A program made the position numbers and the translations under genes. The notes below the pieces were generated by a model. It ran no database searches, was not told the DNA's origin, and worked only from the letters and a program-made list of their open reading frames with translations. This document shows, piece after piece, positions 46,249 through 54,911 of a stretch of 64,000 nucleotides of DNA (the first letter of the stretch is position 1; every line of letters starts with the position of its first letter). The DNA lies in assembly GCF_001661345.1 (NCBI RefSeq), contig NW_017962913.1, forward strand, positions 1,307,428 through 1,371,427, given 5' to 3'. This DNA comes from Ascoidea rubescens DSM 1968. Taxonomy: Eukaryota; Ascomycota; Saccharomycetes; Ascoideales; Ascoideaceae.

Positions 46249-46794
46249 TTATGTAAATAATGTATCTTCATCTCTTAGATATTCACCAATGTCTGCCTGT
46301 CTGAAGGCAACAATTCCATTGGGCTGAAGGTTTCTTGTGTCTATTGTTGATTTGGCACTGACACCAAATCCCAAAGGTATATCATTCATGTTGAAAATCA
46401 CCACACCAGCATGTTCGGGTATATCATCAGACATTTTTCCAATATGTGCTTTTAATACATTGTTTCCATATAAATAAGGCATTTCACCATTTTGTTTAAT
46501 CCAAATTTTGTACTTTGCATATTTGGAAATATATTCAAGAGAAGTTATGTGCAATCTGAACTTACCAGTTTTGGTAAATTTTCCAAAACAAATTCCCAAG
46601 GACATCAAGTTTTGTCTTGCAATAGCAGTTGCATATTTGGCAATTTTTTCATTGACATAATAGACTCGATCTTTTTGTAATCTAAAAACATGAGGGTCTT
46701 CTTTATTATCTATTAAAAATGTTATATTTCTTCCAATGTAGTTTGCCAATTTCTCAAACACAACCTTGGTTTCTTCCTCAGTCAAAGATCTCAT
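46249..46794 (-). CDS. NIP7: 60S ribosome biogenesis factor NIP7
   Basis: Conserved pre-60S/27S rRNA processing factor. Start ATG at 46794-46792 (MRSLTEEETKVVFEKLANYI); the frame runs 39 codons further upstream but that part is not conserved. The 181-aa length equals S. cerevisiae Nip7. Conserved blocks: YIGRNITFLIDNKEDPHVFR, NLMSLGICFGKFTKTGKFRL, KYKIWIKQNGEMPYLYGN, VLKAHIGKMSDDIPEHAGVV (C-terminal PUA domain) and the ending IVAFRQADIGEYLRDEDTLF. Divergent from PUS1 over 218 bp with a CACGTG at 46926-46931, a pairing of two RNA-maturation genes. Confidence 0.98.
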   Translation of the reverse strand: MRSLTEEETKVVFEKLANYIGRNITFLIDNKEDPHVFRLQKDRVYYVNEKIAKYATAIARQNLMSLGICFGKFTKTGKFRLHITSLEYISKYAKYKIWIKQNGEMPYLYGNNVLKAHIGKMSDDIPEHAGVVIFNMNDIPLGFGVSAKSTIDTRNLQPNGIVAFRQADIGEYLRDEDTLFT

Positions 46795-46925
46795 TTTCCA
46801 GTCAGTTATAAGCAACCTATGAATATTTTTGATCTGGTAGTTGAAAATACTTTTTATGCTGTTTAAAATATTCTGATTCTGTTCATAAACTGAAAAAAAA
46901 AGAATCTGCAAAAAAAAATAAAGTT

Positions 46926-46931
46926 CACGTG
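46926..46931. promoter_or_regulatory. CACGTG site between NIP7 and PUS1
   Basis: CACGTG in GTTCACGTGCA, near the middle of the 218-bp divergent promoter. Cbf1-type core; binding is inferred. Confidence 0.4.
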
Positions 46932-47012
46932 CATTGACTTTGAATATTTTTTTTCGCAGTTTCTTCTAAAGAGTTGCAGTGAAATCATTTTGAGCTGGAA
47001 AATTGGCTTAAG

Positions 47013-48860
47013 ATGACTGAACAGGATCAAAACAATCTAGAATCTATATCGGTTGGAACTAAAATAGAAAAGGACGTTGCTGTGGCTCCAATTAATTCTG
47101 AAGTTTCTACAGAGAACAATGATCTTTCGAAAGCTAGTGAATCTTCTTCAGACAAACAGCTTCTGGAGAACACCAATAAAGCTTCTAAAAGAAAATTTGC
47201 GAATGGAAGAAAGAAAAAGTCTGATAATTATAATACCGAAAGAAGAAAGAAACAAAAGTTTGATAAGGAATCGGATAAAATGTGTGTATGTTTTCTATTA
47301 ACCTTGCCAATAATAACATGAAAGCAAAATAATACTAACAAGCTAAAAAAAAAAAATAGTAAATATGGGGCTCGTGAACCTGCATTAGATGAAAATGGTA
47401 ATCCTATTCCAAAATCAGAAAGGAAACCAAAAAGAAAAGTTGCTGTTTTATTTGGTTATTGCGGAACAGGATACCATGGTCTTCAGTTCAATGGACCAGA
47501 AAAGACAATTGAATCGGCTATCTTCAAAGCTTTTGTTGATAGTGGTGCTATTTCAAAAGAAAATGCTACTGATTTGAAAAAAAATGGGTTTCAAAGAGCT
47601 GCTCGTACAGATAAAGGTGTTCATGCAGCAGGAAATACTCTTTCGTTAAAGTTGATTATTGAAGATCCCAATATTGTGCAAAAAATCAATGACAATCTAC
47701 CTCAACAAATTAGAATCTGGGGTATTGAAAGGACCAATAAGTCATTTGACTCAAGAAAGATGTGTTCTTCTAGAATATATGAATACCTACTACCCACATT
47801 TTGTTTTTTACCACCAAGACCAACTTCGCATTTGGCACAGAAAATTAAAGAAGCAGCTGAAAAGTATCCTGGTACTAAGCGATCAGATTCTGAAGGAGAT
47901 CGGTGGTGGGCAACTGTTATTAAAACTTTAGAAGAGAAAAACGTTACTCAAGAGAAAATTGAAGAGGCTCAAAATGCTATCAAGGATGAAAAGTTTGATG
48001 AAAATGATCCTAATTTTTTGTTTCTTAAAGAATTAAAAGCCATTGAAAACAAATTTCGCCGAAGTTACAGGATTTCTTCTGAAAGATTGGAATTGATTAG
48101 AAAAGCAGTATCAAAATATGTTGGGCATCATAATTTTCATAATTTTACCATTGGAAAGTTATTTAAAGACCCGTCATCTAATCGATTTATGAAATCTTTG
48201 ACCGTATCAGAGCCATTTGTTATTCCTAATACTGATACTGAATGGGTTTCTATTAAAATCCATGGACAATCTTTTATGCTTCACCAAATTCGTAAAATGA
48301 TTGCAATGGCTACATTTATTGTGAGGTGTGGTACTCCATTGAACAGAATCAGTGAAGCTTTTAAAGCTAAAAAAATGAACATACCCAAAGCACCATCGTT
48401 GGGACTATTATTAGAAAACCCTGTGTATGATGGGTATAATTCTAGATTGGTTGACTTCGGATACAAGGAGATTGATTTTACAAGATACGATTCACAAATG
48501 GAGGAATTCAAAATGAAAAACATTTATGATAAGATATATGAAGAAGAAATCAAAGAAAATCAATTCCATGGATTTTTTGGATTTATTGATAATTACCGTG
48601 GTGACCAATCTTACGATTTCATACTTCCAGGAGAATCTGATGTTCAAGATAGTCAAAAAACCGAAGAAGAAAAAGACAATGAAAATGATATAGAAAAAAA
48701 AGAGGAAAAAGAGGAAAAAGATGATAATAAAAAGCCATTAGAAAAAAAGAGTCCAGTTGAAAATAATTTTGATGAAAATAAAACCGTTAAAGAAAGTGAA
48801 AACTTAGAATCTGTCTCTGAAAGTGCTGAAAAGGTTGAAATAAATGAATCAAAAAATTGA
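47013..48860 (+). CDS. PUS1: tRNA/snRNA pseudouridine synthase PUS1 (spliced)
   Basis: Converts uridines to pseudouridine in tRNAs and U2 snRNA in the nucleus. Exon 1 is 47013-47281, exon 2 is 47360-48860. The 78-nt intron has a perfect TACTAAC at 47333-47339 and ends TAG. The frame requires a 5' site at GTGTGT (47282), four bases before a consensus GTATGT. The joined protein is 589 aa: acidic/Lys-rich N-terminus, then DENGNPIPKSERKPKRKVAV, YCGTGYHGLQFN, and RAARTDKGVHAAGN with the catalytic Asp near residue 174. Then FDSRKMCSSRIYEYLLPT, GHHNFHNFT, RFMKSL, IKIHGQSFMLHQIRKM and APSLGLLLE. The tail is Glu/Lys-rich. Identity is certain; the exact donor site is inferred from frame. Confidence 0.93.
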
Positions 48861-49056
48861 ATATTTTGACTGATGATACTGGTTTAAAATAAAAAAAAAT
48901 AAATTTCACTTCAATTTACTTTAATTTACTTGAAACTTGCTTTTATAGTGTTACTATAAAAGTTTTTTTTTCTTTTTTATATGTTTGTGTAGTAAGAATA
49001 ACGAAAACCAAAAAAAATTAAATATGGAAGGTAACCAAATTTCAAAAATCCCAATT

Positions 49057-49749
49057 TCAATTGTCAAGATTCTCAATTTTTAGTATCAATATATCAATAA
49101 TTTCACTCCATTCCCTCATTGCGCCAACACCGACATCACCACATATTAAAGTCTTTTGAATAGGATATAACACTTCAATCCAGTCTAAATTGTTGGATAT
49201 AAAATCTAGCTGAAGTTTGGTTATTGGATGTAGATACATAAAGGTGTTCATTGCGGGAGCTATTACCATTGGCTTCTTCGGGTTCCAAGATCTTATAACA
49301 GTCGTTAGTAGATTATCACTTAGTCCATTTGAAATTTTGGCCAAGGTGTTGGCAGAAATTGGAGCAATCAAACAAATATGTGCCCATTTTACCAATTGTA
49401 AGTCTAGTAAAGTCTTAGTGTTTTTAATTAAATATAGGTTATCAACTTCTCTCCATATTTTGATATCTGAGGGAATCTTAAATTCTTGATCATTCAAAAA
49501 GCTCTCTGAGGCCTTTGTTAATATTAGCTGGATTGAAACCTGAGGATTAGATTCGTCTGAGTTGTAATAATCATACAATTTCTGAACCATCAATGGTATC
49601 TTAATCGAGGCCACTGATCCCGTAGCACAGATCAATATGTGGATCTTTCCATCTTCAAAATTCCAAAAATTTGAAACATCTCTCTGCGAACGAATTGCCT
49701 CAGAGGTAGAAGCAGAATCTGAGGGAACCACCAACTGCATTGAGCCCAT
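49057..49749 (-). CDS. CAB3: PPCDC-family flavoprotein (CAB3-like), probable phosphopantothenoylcysteine decarboxylase subunit
   Basis: HFCD flavoprotein fold: HILICATGSVASIKIPLMV (FMN loop), CLIAPISANTLAKISNGLSD, KKPMVIAPAMNTFMYLHP, and LICGDVGVGAM with the catalytic Cys of the substrate clamp. It makes 4'-phosphopantetheine in CoA synthesis. Only 230 aa, lacking the long acidic extensions of yeast Cab3/Sis2/Vhs3. Aligning LLDLQLVKWAH with plant HAL3 VLHIELRRWAD puts Asp at the position of the catalytic His. In S. cerevisiae the active site is shared, Hal3/Vhs3 giving the His and Cab3 the Cys, so this chain looks like the Cys-donating partner. That assignment is inferred. A CACGTG lies about 115 bp upstream. 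Confidence 0.8.
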   Translation of the reverse strand: MGSMQLVVPSDSASTSEAIRSQRDVSNFWNFEDGKIHILICATGSVASIKIPLMVQKLYDYYNSDESNPQVSIQLILTKASESFLNDQEFKIPSDIKIWREVDNLYLIKNTKTLLDLQLVKWAHICLIAPISANTLAKISNGLSDNLLTTVIRSWNPKKPMVIAPAMNTFMYLHPITKLQLDFISNNLDWIEVLYPIQKTLICGDVGVGAMREWSEIIDILILKIENLDN

Positions 49750-49861
49750 TTTCTGGTCTGTTTTGTGTCTCAGAACTAACTGTCGCCACTATTTCTGTCT
49801 CTGTTCGCAGTTCTGGAAGCAGAATCTTCAACAAACCGTAAAAAGCAAGAAAAGCAACGTG

Positions 49862-49867
49862 CACGTG
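49862..49867. promoter_or_regulatory. CACGTG site upstream of the CAB3-like gene
   Basis: CACGTG about 115 bp before the minus-strand start at 49749, between it and the PET100 3' end. Confidence 0.4.
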
Positions 49868-49999
49868 TCCAAACGAGACCAGTTTGGCGGGCCCAGAGGA
49901 AGGAACAAAAGCAAATAAACCCCGATAAGAGAAAGGGCATTTATATTAAAGAACGATATGTACAGACTACCAGGCTGGGATTTTTAGACTTGCCAACAG

Positions 50000-50390
50000 C
50001 TATTTGGTGTTTCCACCATCATACTGATCCAAATTGTTGAGATCTATTCCGAGCTCTTCAGCTTTCTTCTCCAACCTCTTTCTTTTCTCGATTCTGGCAG
50101 CTTTCATTCTAGCCAATTCGGCTTGGATTTCGTGAGGTTCGGTGGGTATTTTGTTCAAGGTCTTTGGATCTGGCCAAAACCCAGGAACATTAAATTTTTT
50201 ATCTGTATCTATACCAACATAGTACATTATACTTATGGGAGTGAATAAATAAAAAGCAAACTAGTCATCGGGTCGAAAATCGTCCAAACGTTAGTTCTTA
50301 TGAAACAACACACTAGAAACAAAAATCTATTCCAATAAAACATACTCTTAATATATCAAGTTTAGCTCTGTCTAACTTGAACTTCAACAT
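50000..50390 (-). CDS. PET100: Cytochrome c oxidase assembly chaperone PET100 (spliced)
   Basis: Small inner-membrane protein that helps late assembly of cytochrome c oxidase. Exons 50390-50346 (15 codons) and 50260-50000. The 85-nt intron has GTATGT, an AACTAAC branch site near 50290-50296 and acceptor TAG at 50261. Joining gives LKFKLDRAKLDILR then FAFYLFTPISIMYYVGID. That restores the family's N-terminal helix and transmembrane segment, which exon 2 alone lacks. It continues DKKFNVPGFWPDPKTLNKIP and a charged helix (EIQAELARMKAARIEKRKR). 101 aa, the family size. Without splicing only the last 75 codons would be seen. Divergent from MYG1 with a CACGTG between. Confidence 0.85.
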
Positions 50391-50518
50391 TGTGGTCTTT
50401 TTGGTGCTGGCTAATATAAATGCAAGGGATTGTCCGAATCGACGATACAAGAGATAATAGCAAAATCCTCTATCCTCTAATATCCTGATCATTACAAATA
50501 AAAAGTTCAAAAACCGGT

Positions 50519-50524
50519 CACGTG
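50519..50524. promoter_or_regulatory. CACGTG site between PET100 and MYG1
   Basis: CACGTG in GGTCACGTGTG within the 222-bp divergent promoter. The TCACGTG form fits the yeast Cbf1 site; binding is inferred. Confidence 0.45.
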
Positions 50525-50612
50525 TGAGATTTTTTTAATTTTTTCAGTACTATTTTTTTTATCTTTGACAGATCTGGAAGTTGGCTCAGAGCTTTTATAT
50601 GTTAAGAACATA

Positions 50613-51803
50613 ATGTCTGTTAGCGAACCTCCATTAAAGAAACATAAATCTAGCAAAACTTTTCCTTCAATTGACTCAAAGACAGAACCTGAAAGCCCAA
50701 AATCCAAGCCATCTACTGAAAACAAAGTTGAAAATAGCACGATGAGTGAAGAAAAAACTGTTCTTGCTGAAGATAAAAAATTGACAAGAGAAGAAGAAGA
50801 GGAAATGTCAAAACTACGTAAAATCTGCGTTCACTCAGGCAATTTCCATGCTGACGAGGCCTTGTCTTATTATATGTTAAAACTTTTACCAAGATTTAAA
50901 AATGCACAATTATTTAGATCAAGAGATCCAAAAAAATGGGAAGAAGCCGACATTGTCGTTGATGTTGGTGGTAAATATGATGGCGTTAAATTCTTTGACC
51001 ACCATCAAAGAGATTTCTACAAAACTTTTAATAATAAACACTATACCAAACTATCATCAGCAGGTTTAATTTTCAAGCATTTTGGAAAAGATGTAATTAG
51101 AGCCGTGCTAAATGATTATGATGATGAGAAAAAAATTGACAATTTGTATTTGAAAATGTACAAAGAGTTTATTGAAGCAATTGACGCCAATGATAATGGT
51201 ATTCATGAGTATGACTTTGATGAACGTTATCCACCAGCTGCCAAATATCATACAAAGTGTGTCACATTATTTTCAGTGGTTGCTAACTTAAATCCCAACT
51301 GGGAATCAAATTCTACTGAAGATGATTTCTTCAAATCTTTTTTGGTAGCTAGTGATGTGATGGGCCAGCAATTTATCAACTTATTGCACAACTACAGTTC
51401 TTGGTTCAGTGCTTTGAAATTGGTTCAAGAAGCTTTTGATAAAAGATTCGAGACCCATTCATCTGGTAGAATTTTAATATTGGATAGGTTTTGCCCATGG
51501 AAAGAACATCTCCAAGAAGTGGAAAGACAAAACAAGGCTAACAACAAATCTGATTCAATTTATTATGTTTTGTTTCCCGATGTAACAAATAGTTGGAGAA
51601 TTGCTGCAGTTCCAGTCAATCCAACCTCATTCACAAGTAGAAAGGCCTTGCCCGAACCTTGGAGAGGACTTAGAGATGAAGAACTTTCAAAGGCTACTGG
51701 TGTTGAAGGTTGTGTTTTTATTCATGCCTCAGGTTTTATTGGGGGTTGTAAGACAAGAGAGGGTACTTTGGAACTAGCGTCAGAGAGTGTTGAATGGAAA
51801 TAA
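50613..51803 (+). CDS. MYG1 family DHH exonuclease
   Basis: MYG1/UPF0160 protein; the human homologue is a 3'-5' RNA exonuclease acting in nucleus/nucleolus and mitochondria. Start ATG at 50613 (MSVSEPPLKK); upstream in-frame codons open from a TTG only. After a Ser/Lys/Glu-rich lead (about residues 1-70), the conserved domain begins ICVHSGNFHADEALSYYMLK. It continues FRSRDPKKWEEADIVVDVGG, the metal-binding FFDHHQRDF (DHH motif), AIDANDNG, LVASDVMGQQF, EPWRGLRDEELS and ending FIHASGFIGGCKTREG. 396 aa. The N-terminal lead is not an obvious mitochondrial presequence. The yeast counterpart is YER156C. Confidence 0.93.
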   Translation: MSVSEPPLKKHKSSKTFPSIDSKTEPESPKSKPSTENKVENSTMSEEKTVLAEDKKLTREEEEEMSKLRKICVHSGNFHADEALSYYMLKLLPRFKNAQLFRSRDPKKWEEADIVVDVGGKYDGVKFFDHHQRDFYKTFNNKHYTKLSSAGLIFKHFGKDVIRAVLNDYDDEKKIDNLYLKMYKEFIEAIDANDNGIHEYDFDERYPPAAKYHTKCVTLFSVVANLNPNWESNSTEDDFFKSFLVASDVMGQQFINLLHNYSSWFSALKLVQEAFDKRFETHSSGRILILDRFCPWKEHLQEVERQNKANNKSDSIYYVLFPDVTNSWRIAAVPVNPTSFTSRKALPEPWRGLRDEELSKATGVEGCVFIHASGFIGGCKTREGTLELASESVEWK

Positions 51804-52246
51804 TTACAATTTTAGTATCATTTTATAATTTATTGTTTTTTTTTTTATTCTTATGTTTATCATTATATTATTATCACTATTGTTGTTAAAATCTCTATTG
51901 TAAATATATCAATAAATTGAGCTTAAAACAAAAAAACAAGATTAGATAAGAAAAAGATTAATTTTTAAAATTTTAAAGCATGTGAAGGTTAGATTTAATG
52001 CGAAAACAGAAACCAATATGAAAAAAAGTAAAAAAAATATATGTTATAAAAGTCCCTTTAATAAAGGATATCCCAATAGAAGAAAAATGTAGTAAAAAGT
52101 AATCAATGCCATAACGTCAATTTTGCAATAAAGTAAAAAAAAAATTTTACATTTCTAATATCAATAAAAAAATAACAATTAAAACAAAAATAAAAATAAA
52201 AATAAAAATAAAAATAAAAATAAAAATAGTCAAAATATTGTCAGTT
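51804..52246. other. Convergent spacer with AAAATA microsatellite
   Basis: 443 bp, AT-rich. Bases 52184-52227 are a short AAAATA tandem array; the same unit is much longer at 61914-62103. No gene. Confidence 0.6.
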
Positions 52247-53140
52247 TCATGAAGCGGCCCAGACAACAAATGGTTTTTTAGCAAACTTTTTCTTGTCGAT
52301 AGTCAATTTCCTTGACAATTTCTTTCCAAGTGAGTCAGATCTTTTAATACCAGGGCCAGTTAAAAGATCAGGAGGCGCACCACCTAGAGGACCACCTGAA
52401 AGGCCACCTAGAGGACCTGCTCTTGAACCTCCTAGTGGCCCTCCTGCTGAACCACCTAGAGGACCCTTTGGAAACTCACCTAAAGGACCAGCACCTGCAA
52501 AAGGATTACCAAGTCCACCCAAAGCCCCAGCACGACCTTTTCTTACAGGTTTTTTAACAAGACTTTTGATGCTAATTTTTAGGCCAGATGAAACAAATTT
52601 CTCCCAACTCTCGGGAACAATAAATAAACCAGAATCCTCAATAAATATTGCAACTTTACTACTTTCAATATCTTTTGTAAGCTCGGGATACGCTTGCTTT
52701 AAAGATTGAGACAAACCTGCCCAAGTTTTGACATATTGATAAGGAAATTCATAGGTGCCTTTAGTAGTATCATTATAAATTCCGACTCTAATTGGTTTAG
52801 GAGGATCTGGTTTTTTTTCTGGCTTTTTTTCTTCTGATTTTGGCTCGTCTTTTTTTTTTTCCTCCTTTTTCTTTTCAGGCTCTGCATCTTTTTTGTTGTC
52901 ACCATCATTCTCCTCCTCGTCCCAAGGAACCCATGATTGGGGATATAAATGGTAAAAAGGAGTGTATGAATAAGGCATATTAGGATACATTGGATTTGTA
53001 AATAAGCTATTTCTAAAGGGGCCATCTTCTGAGGGATAATTTCCGTAGTAATAACCATTAGGAGTGTTTGGAGTTCTGTGAGTAGGAGGTAATTTGGCTG
53101 CTCTGGGTCTTCCAGTAGATTTATCAAGTAAATCAGACAT
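52247..53140 (-). CDS. Fungal ubiquitin-like-domain protein with GPLGG repeats
   Basis: Not a named yeast gene that I recognise. 297 aa. Order: a Tyr/Pro/Asn-rich N-terminus (about 20-70; NGYYYGNYPSEDGP, PMYPNMPYSYTPFY), a Lys/Glu/Pro stretch (about 85-117), and a small fold at about 118-195. That fold contains IRVGIYNDTTKGTYEFPYQY, VKTWAGLSQSLKQAYP and VAIFIEDSGLFIVPESWEKF and resembles the fungal ubiquitin-like domains in STAND- and arrestin-associated proteins. A Gly-rich region (about 203-260) has five GPLG units, then a basic end (KKLSRKLTIDKKKFAKK). No signal or membrane segment. Domain assignment rests on the FPYQYVKTWxGL pattern and is moderate. Confidence 0.7.
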   Translation of the reverse strand: MSDLLDKSTGRPRAAKLPPTHRTPNTPNGYYYGNYPSEDGPFRNSLFTNPMYPNMPYSYTPFYHLYPQSWVPWDEEENDGDNKKDAEPEKKKEEKKKDEPKSEEKKPEKKPDPPKPIRVGIYNDTTKGTYEFPYQYVKTWAGLSQSLKQAYPELTKDIESSKVAIFIEDSGLFIVPESWEKFVSSGLKISIKSLVKKPVRKGRAGALGGLGNPFAGAGPLGEFPKGPLGGSAGGPLGGSRAGPLGGLSGGPLGGAPPDLLTGPGIKRSDSLGKKLSRKLTIDKKKFAKKPFVVWAAS

Positions 53141-54911
53141 TTTTAATTTGGGATGAAAATGAATGCAATGAGAAGACGTGAATTAAATAAAAGTGAATCT
53201 TGGTATTGAAAAAAAAAATTATTGAAAAACAAGATTGTCAAACATTAAGATTGCAGGAGAAATGGTGATTTATATGTCTTTGGTATTATTTAAGCTCAAC
53301 AGATGGTGCGAATTAAGCCCTGGGTGGTTGCTAATAATGTTACCATCCAGTCATGTACGAAAGAGACTAAAGACTCTGTTCTCAGATGGAACCTTTCCAG
53401 GTTTTCCAATCTCTCTCCAATCTTTCCCAATCTTTCCCAATCTTTTCCAAACTCCTTCAACTTCCACTGCCTCGAGACCCTCGGGGCTGGTCTGTGCATG
53501 TTCATGCGCTGTTCAGCAGAATGATGCATTGGCTACTTCTAGACTTTTTGTGAATCTTCTTTTGATCTCCAAAACAAACCAAGTTGCTGGCTGATTTCAC
53601 TTGGATTGGTGGGAGAGCTGCTGTTGTCTCGGTGAAAAAGGTGGTGCTTTGGATAATGAGGCTCTGCTGCTGCTCAGGCTGCTCAGGTGGATGTGGAGAA
53701 CACTCTTCCGGAACTTCAGTGGTCATGACGCTTGATGTTCATATCAATCAATTGGTGTTTGTGCTGAGCACCATTGAAGTTTGAGAGCTGCAAAACCATG
53801 ACTACCAAATAGCTTGATTTCTAAGATAAGAAGAATTCTGTTTTGATTGTTTTGCTTTTGGTGTCTGAAAATGTTTTGCCATTGAGGAAAAAAAATACAG
53901 ATTAACTTTTAATCTAAAACAACTGGTTTATCAAAGCATTTTGGGTTGTTCTTTTCTTCGATTCAATGTCAAAAAATTGGGTAATTGCTCATTAATTGCT
54001 ACTAGAATCAGAAAAGTACACATGGACTTGTTTTTAAGGACTCCCCGAGTAAAACAATTGATATATAATTAGACAGATCATCAGCCAACTCAAAAAGCGT
54101 TTTAATTTCAGCTCTTTAACTTGTTTTTTCTTTGTTTTTCAATGATGTAAACTATGTTTAAACCTCTTTATTTTCAAATTCTTGAAATTGTGTGGAATTT
54201 CATCTAGATTTGAGTAATTTAACCGGTTGTTTGGTTTGTTAAATGAACTGTTCAGTTTTCTTTAAGGCGATAAGACAAGATTAGAGGCTTAAACCAAAGC
54301 AAAAATTAAAAAAACTTACAAAAGAATTAGAGCAAGACAGCGGAAACTTATTTATGGTGATATATAATCATTGTTGAAAGAAAAAAAAACAATGTATTTG
54401 GTCTTTTTAATAGATTCTTTTTTTTTTTTTGAACCGATTTTCGTGGTTTGGTGGCAATACTGTAGACTCTTTGAGTTAATCAACAAGCAAAATGAAAATG
54501 AAAAGTTGAAAGTGTCAGTATCAATGTTCAAGAAATACTATCCACTTTGTTTAATTTTGATCCTGTCTTTATTCTACTTTTTTTTGTAATTTTGTAATTT
54601 TGTAATTTGAATGAAGTATATTAAACTGTATTTTGTATAGCTTTATAGGAAATAAATGTATATAATTGTAGAGTAAAGTAAAGTAAAATAACATAAAGAA
54701 TCATTGACAATAAAAAGTAAATGTTTAAGAAAAGAAAATAATTTGAGAAAAAAAATTAAATATGCAGATATGAATTCTCAACAACCAAAAGAACAACCAT
54801 ATTTATAATTAAACAATTTGGAAATATCATAATTATTTATATAAATCACATTAATAGAATTGATAATTCATCTATTAAATATTAAATATTATTAAAACAC
54901 TTAAAACAAGC
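53141..54911. other. 1.8-kb intergenic region with a GC-rich patch
   Basis: Upstream of the ubiquitin-like-domain gene and downstream of YAT1. Bases 53300-53780 are GC-rich and hold a tandem CCAATCTTTC-type repeat at about 53405-53455. The rest is AT-rich. A 65-codon ATG frame at 54392-54589 (+) is described separately. Confidence 0.45.
54392..54589 (+). CDS. Possible small membrane protein, uncertain
   Basis: A 65-codon frame starting at an ATG: hydrophobic N-terminal segment with a Phe run (from a T homopolymer), a polar middle (FELINKQNENEKLKVSVSMF) and a hydrophobic end (YYPLCLILILSLFYFFL). Two membrane segments are possible. Not recognised. It contains a CTG and sits in AT-rich DNA where such frames arise by chance, so it may be spurious. 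Confidence 0.2.
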   Translation: MYLVFLIDSFFFFEPIFVVWWQYCRLFELINKQNENEKLKVSVSMFKKYYPLCLILILSLFYFFL

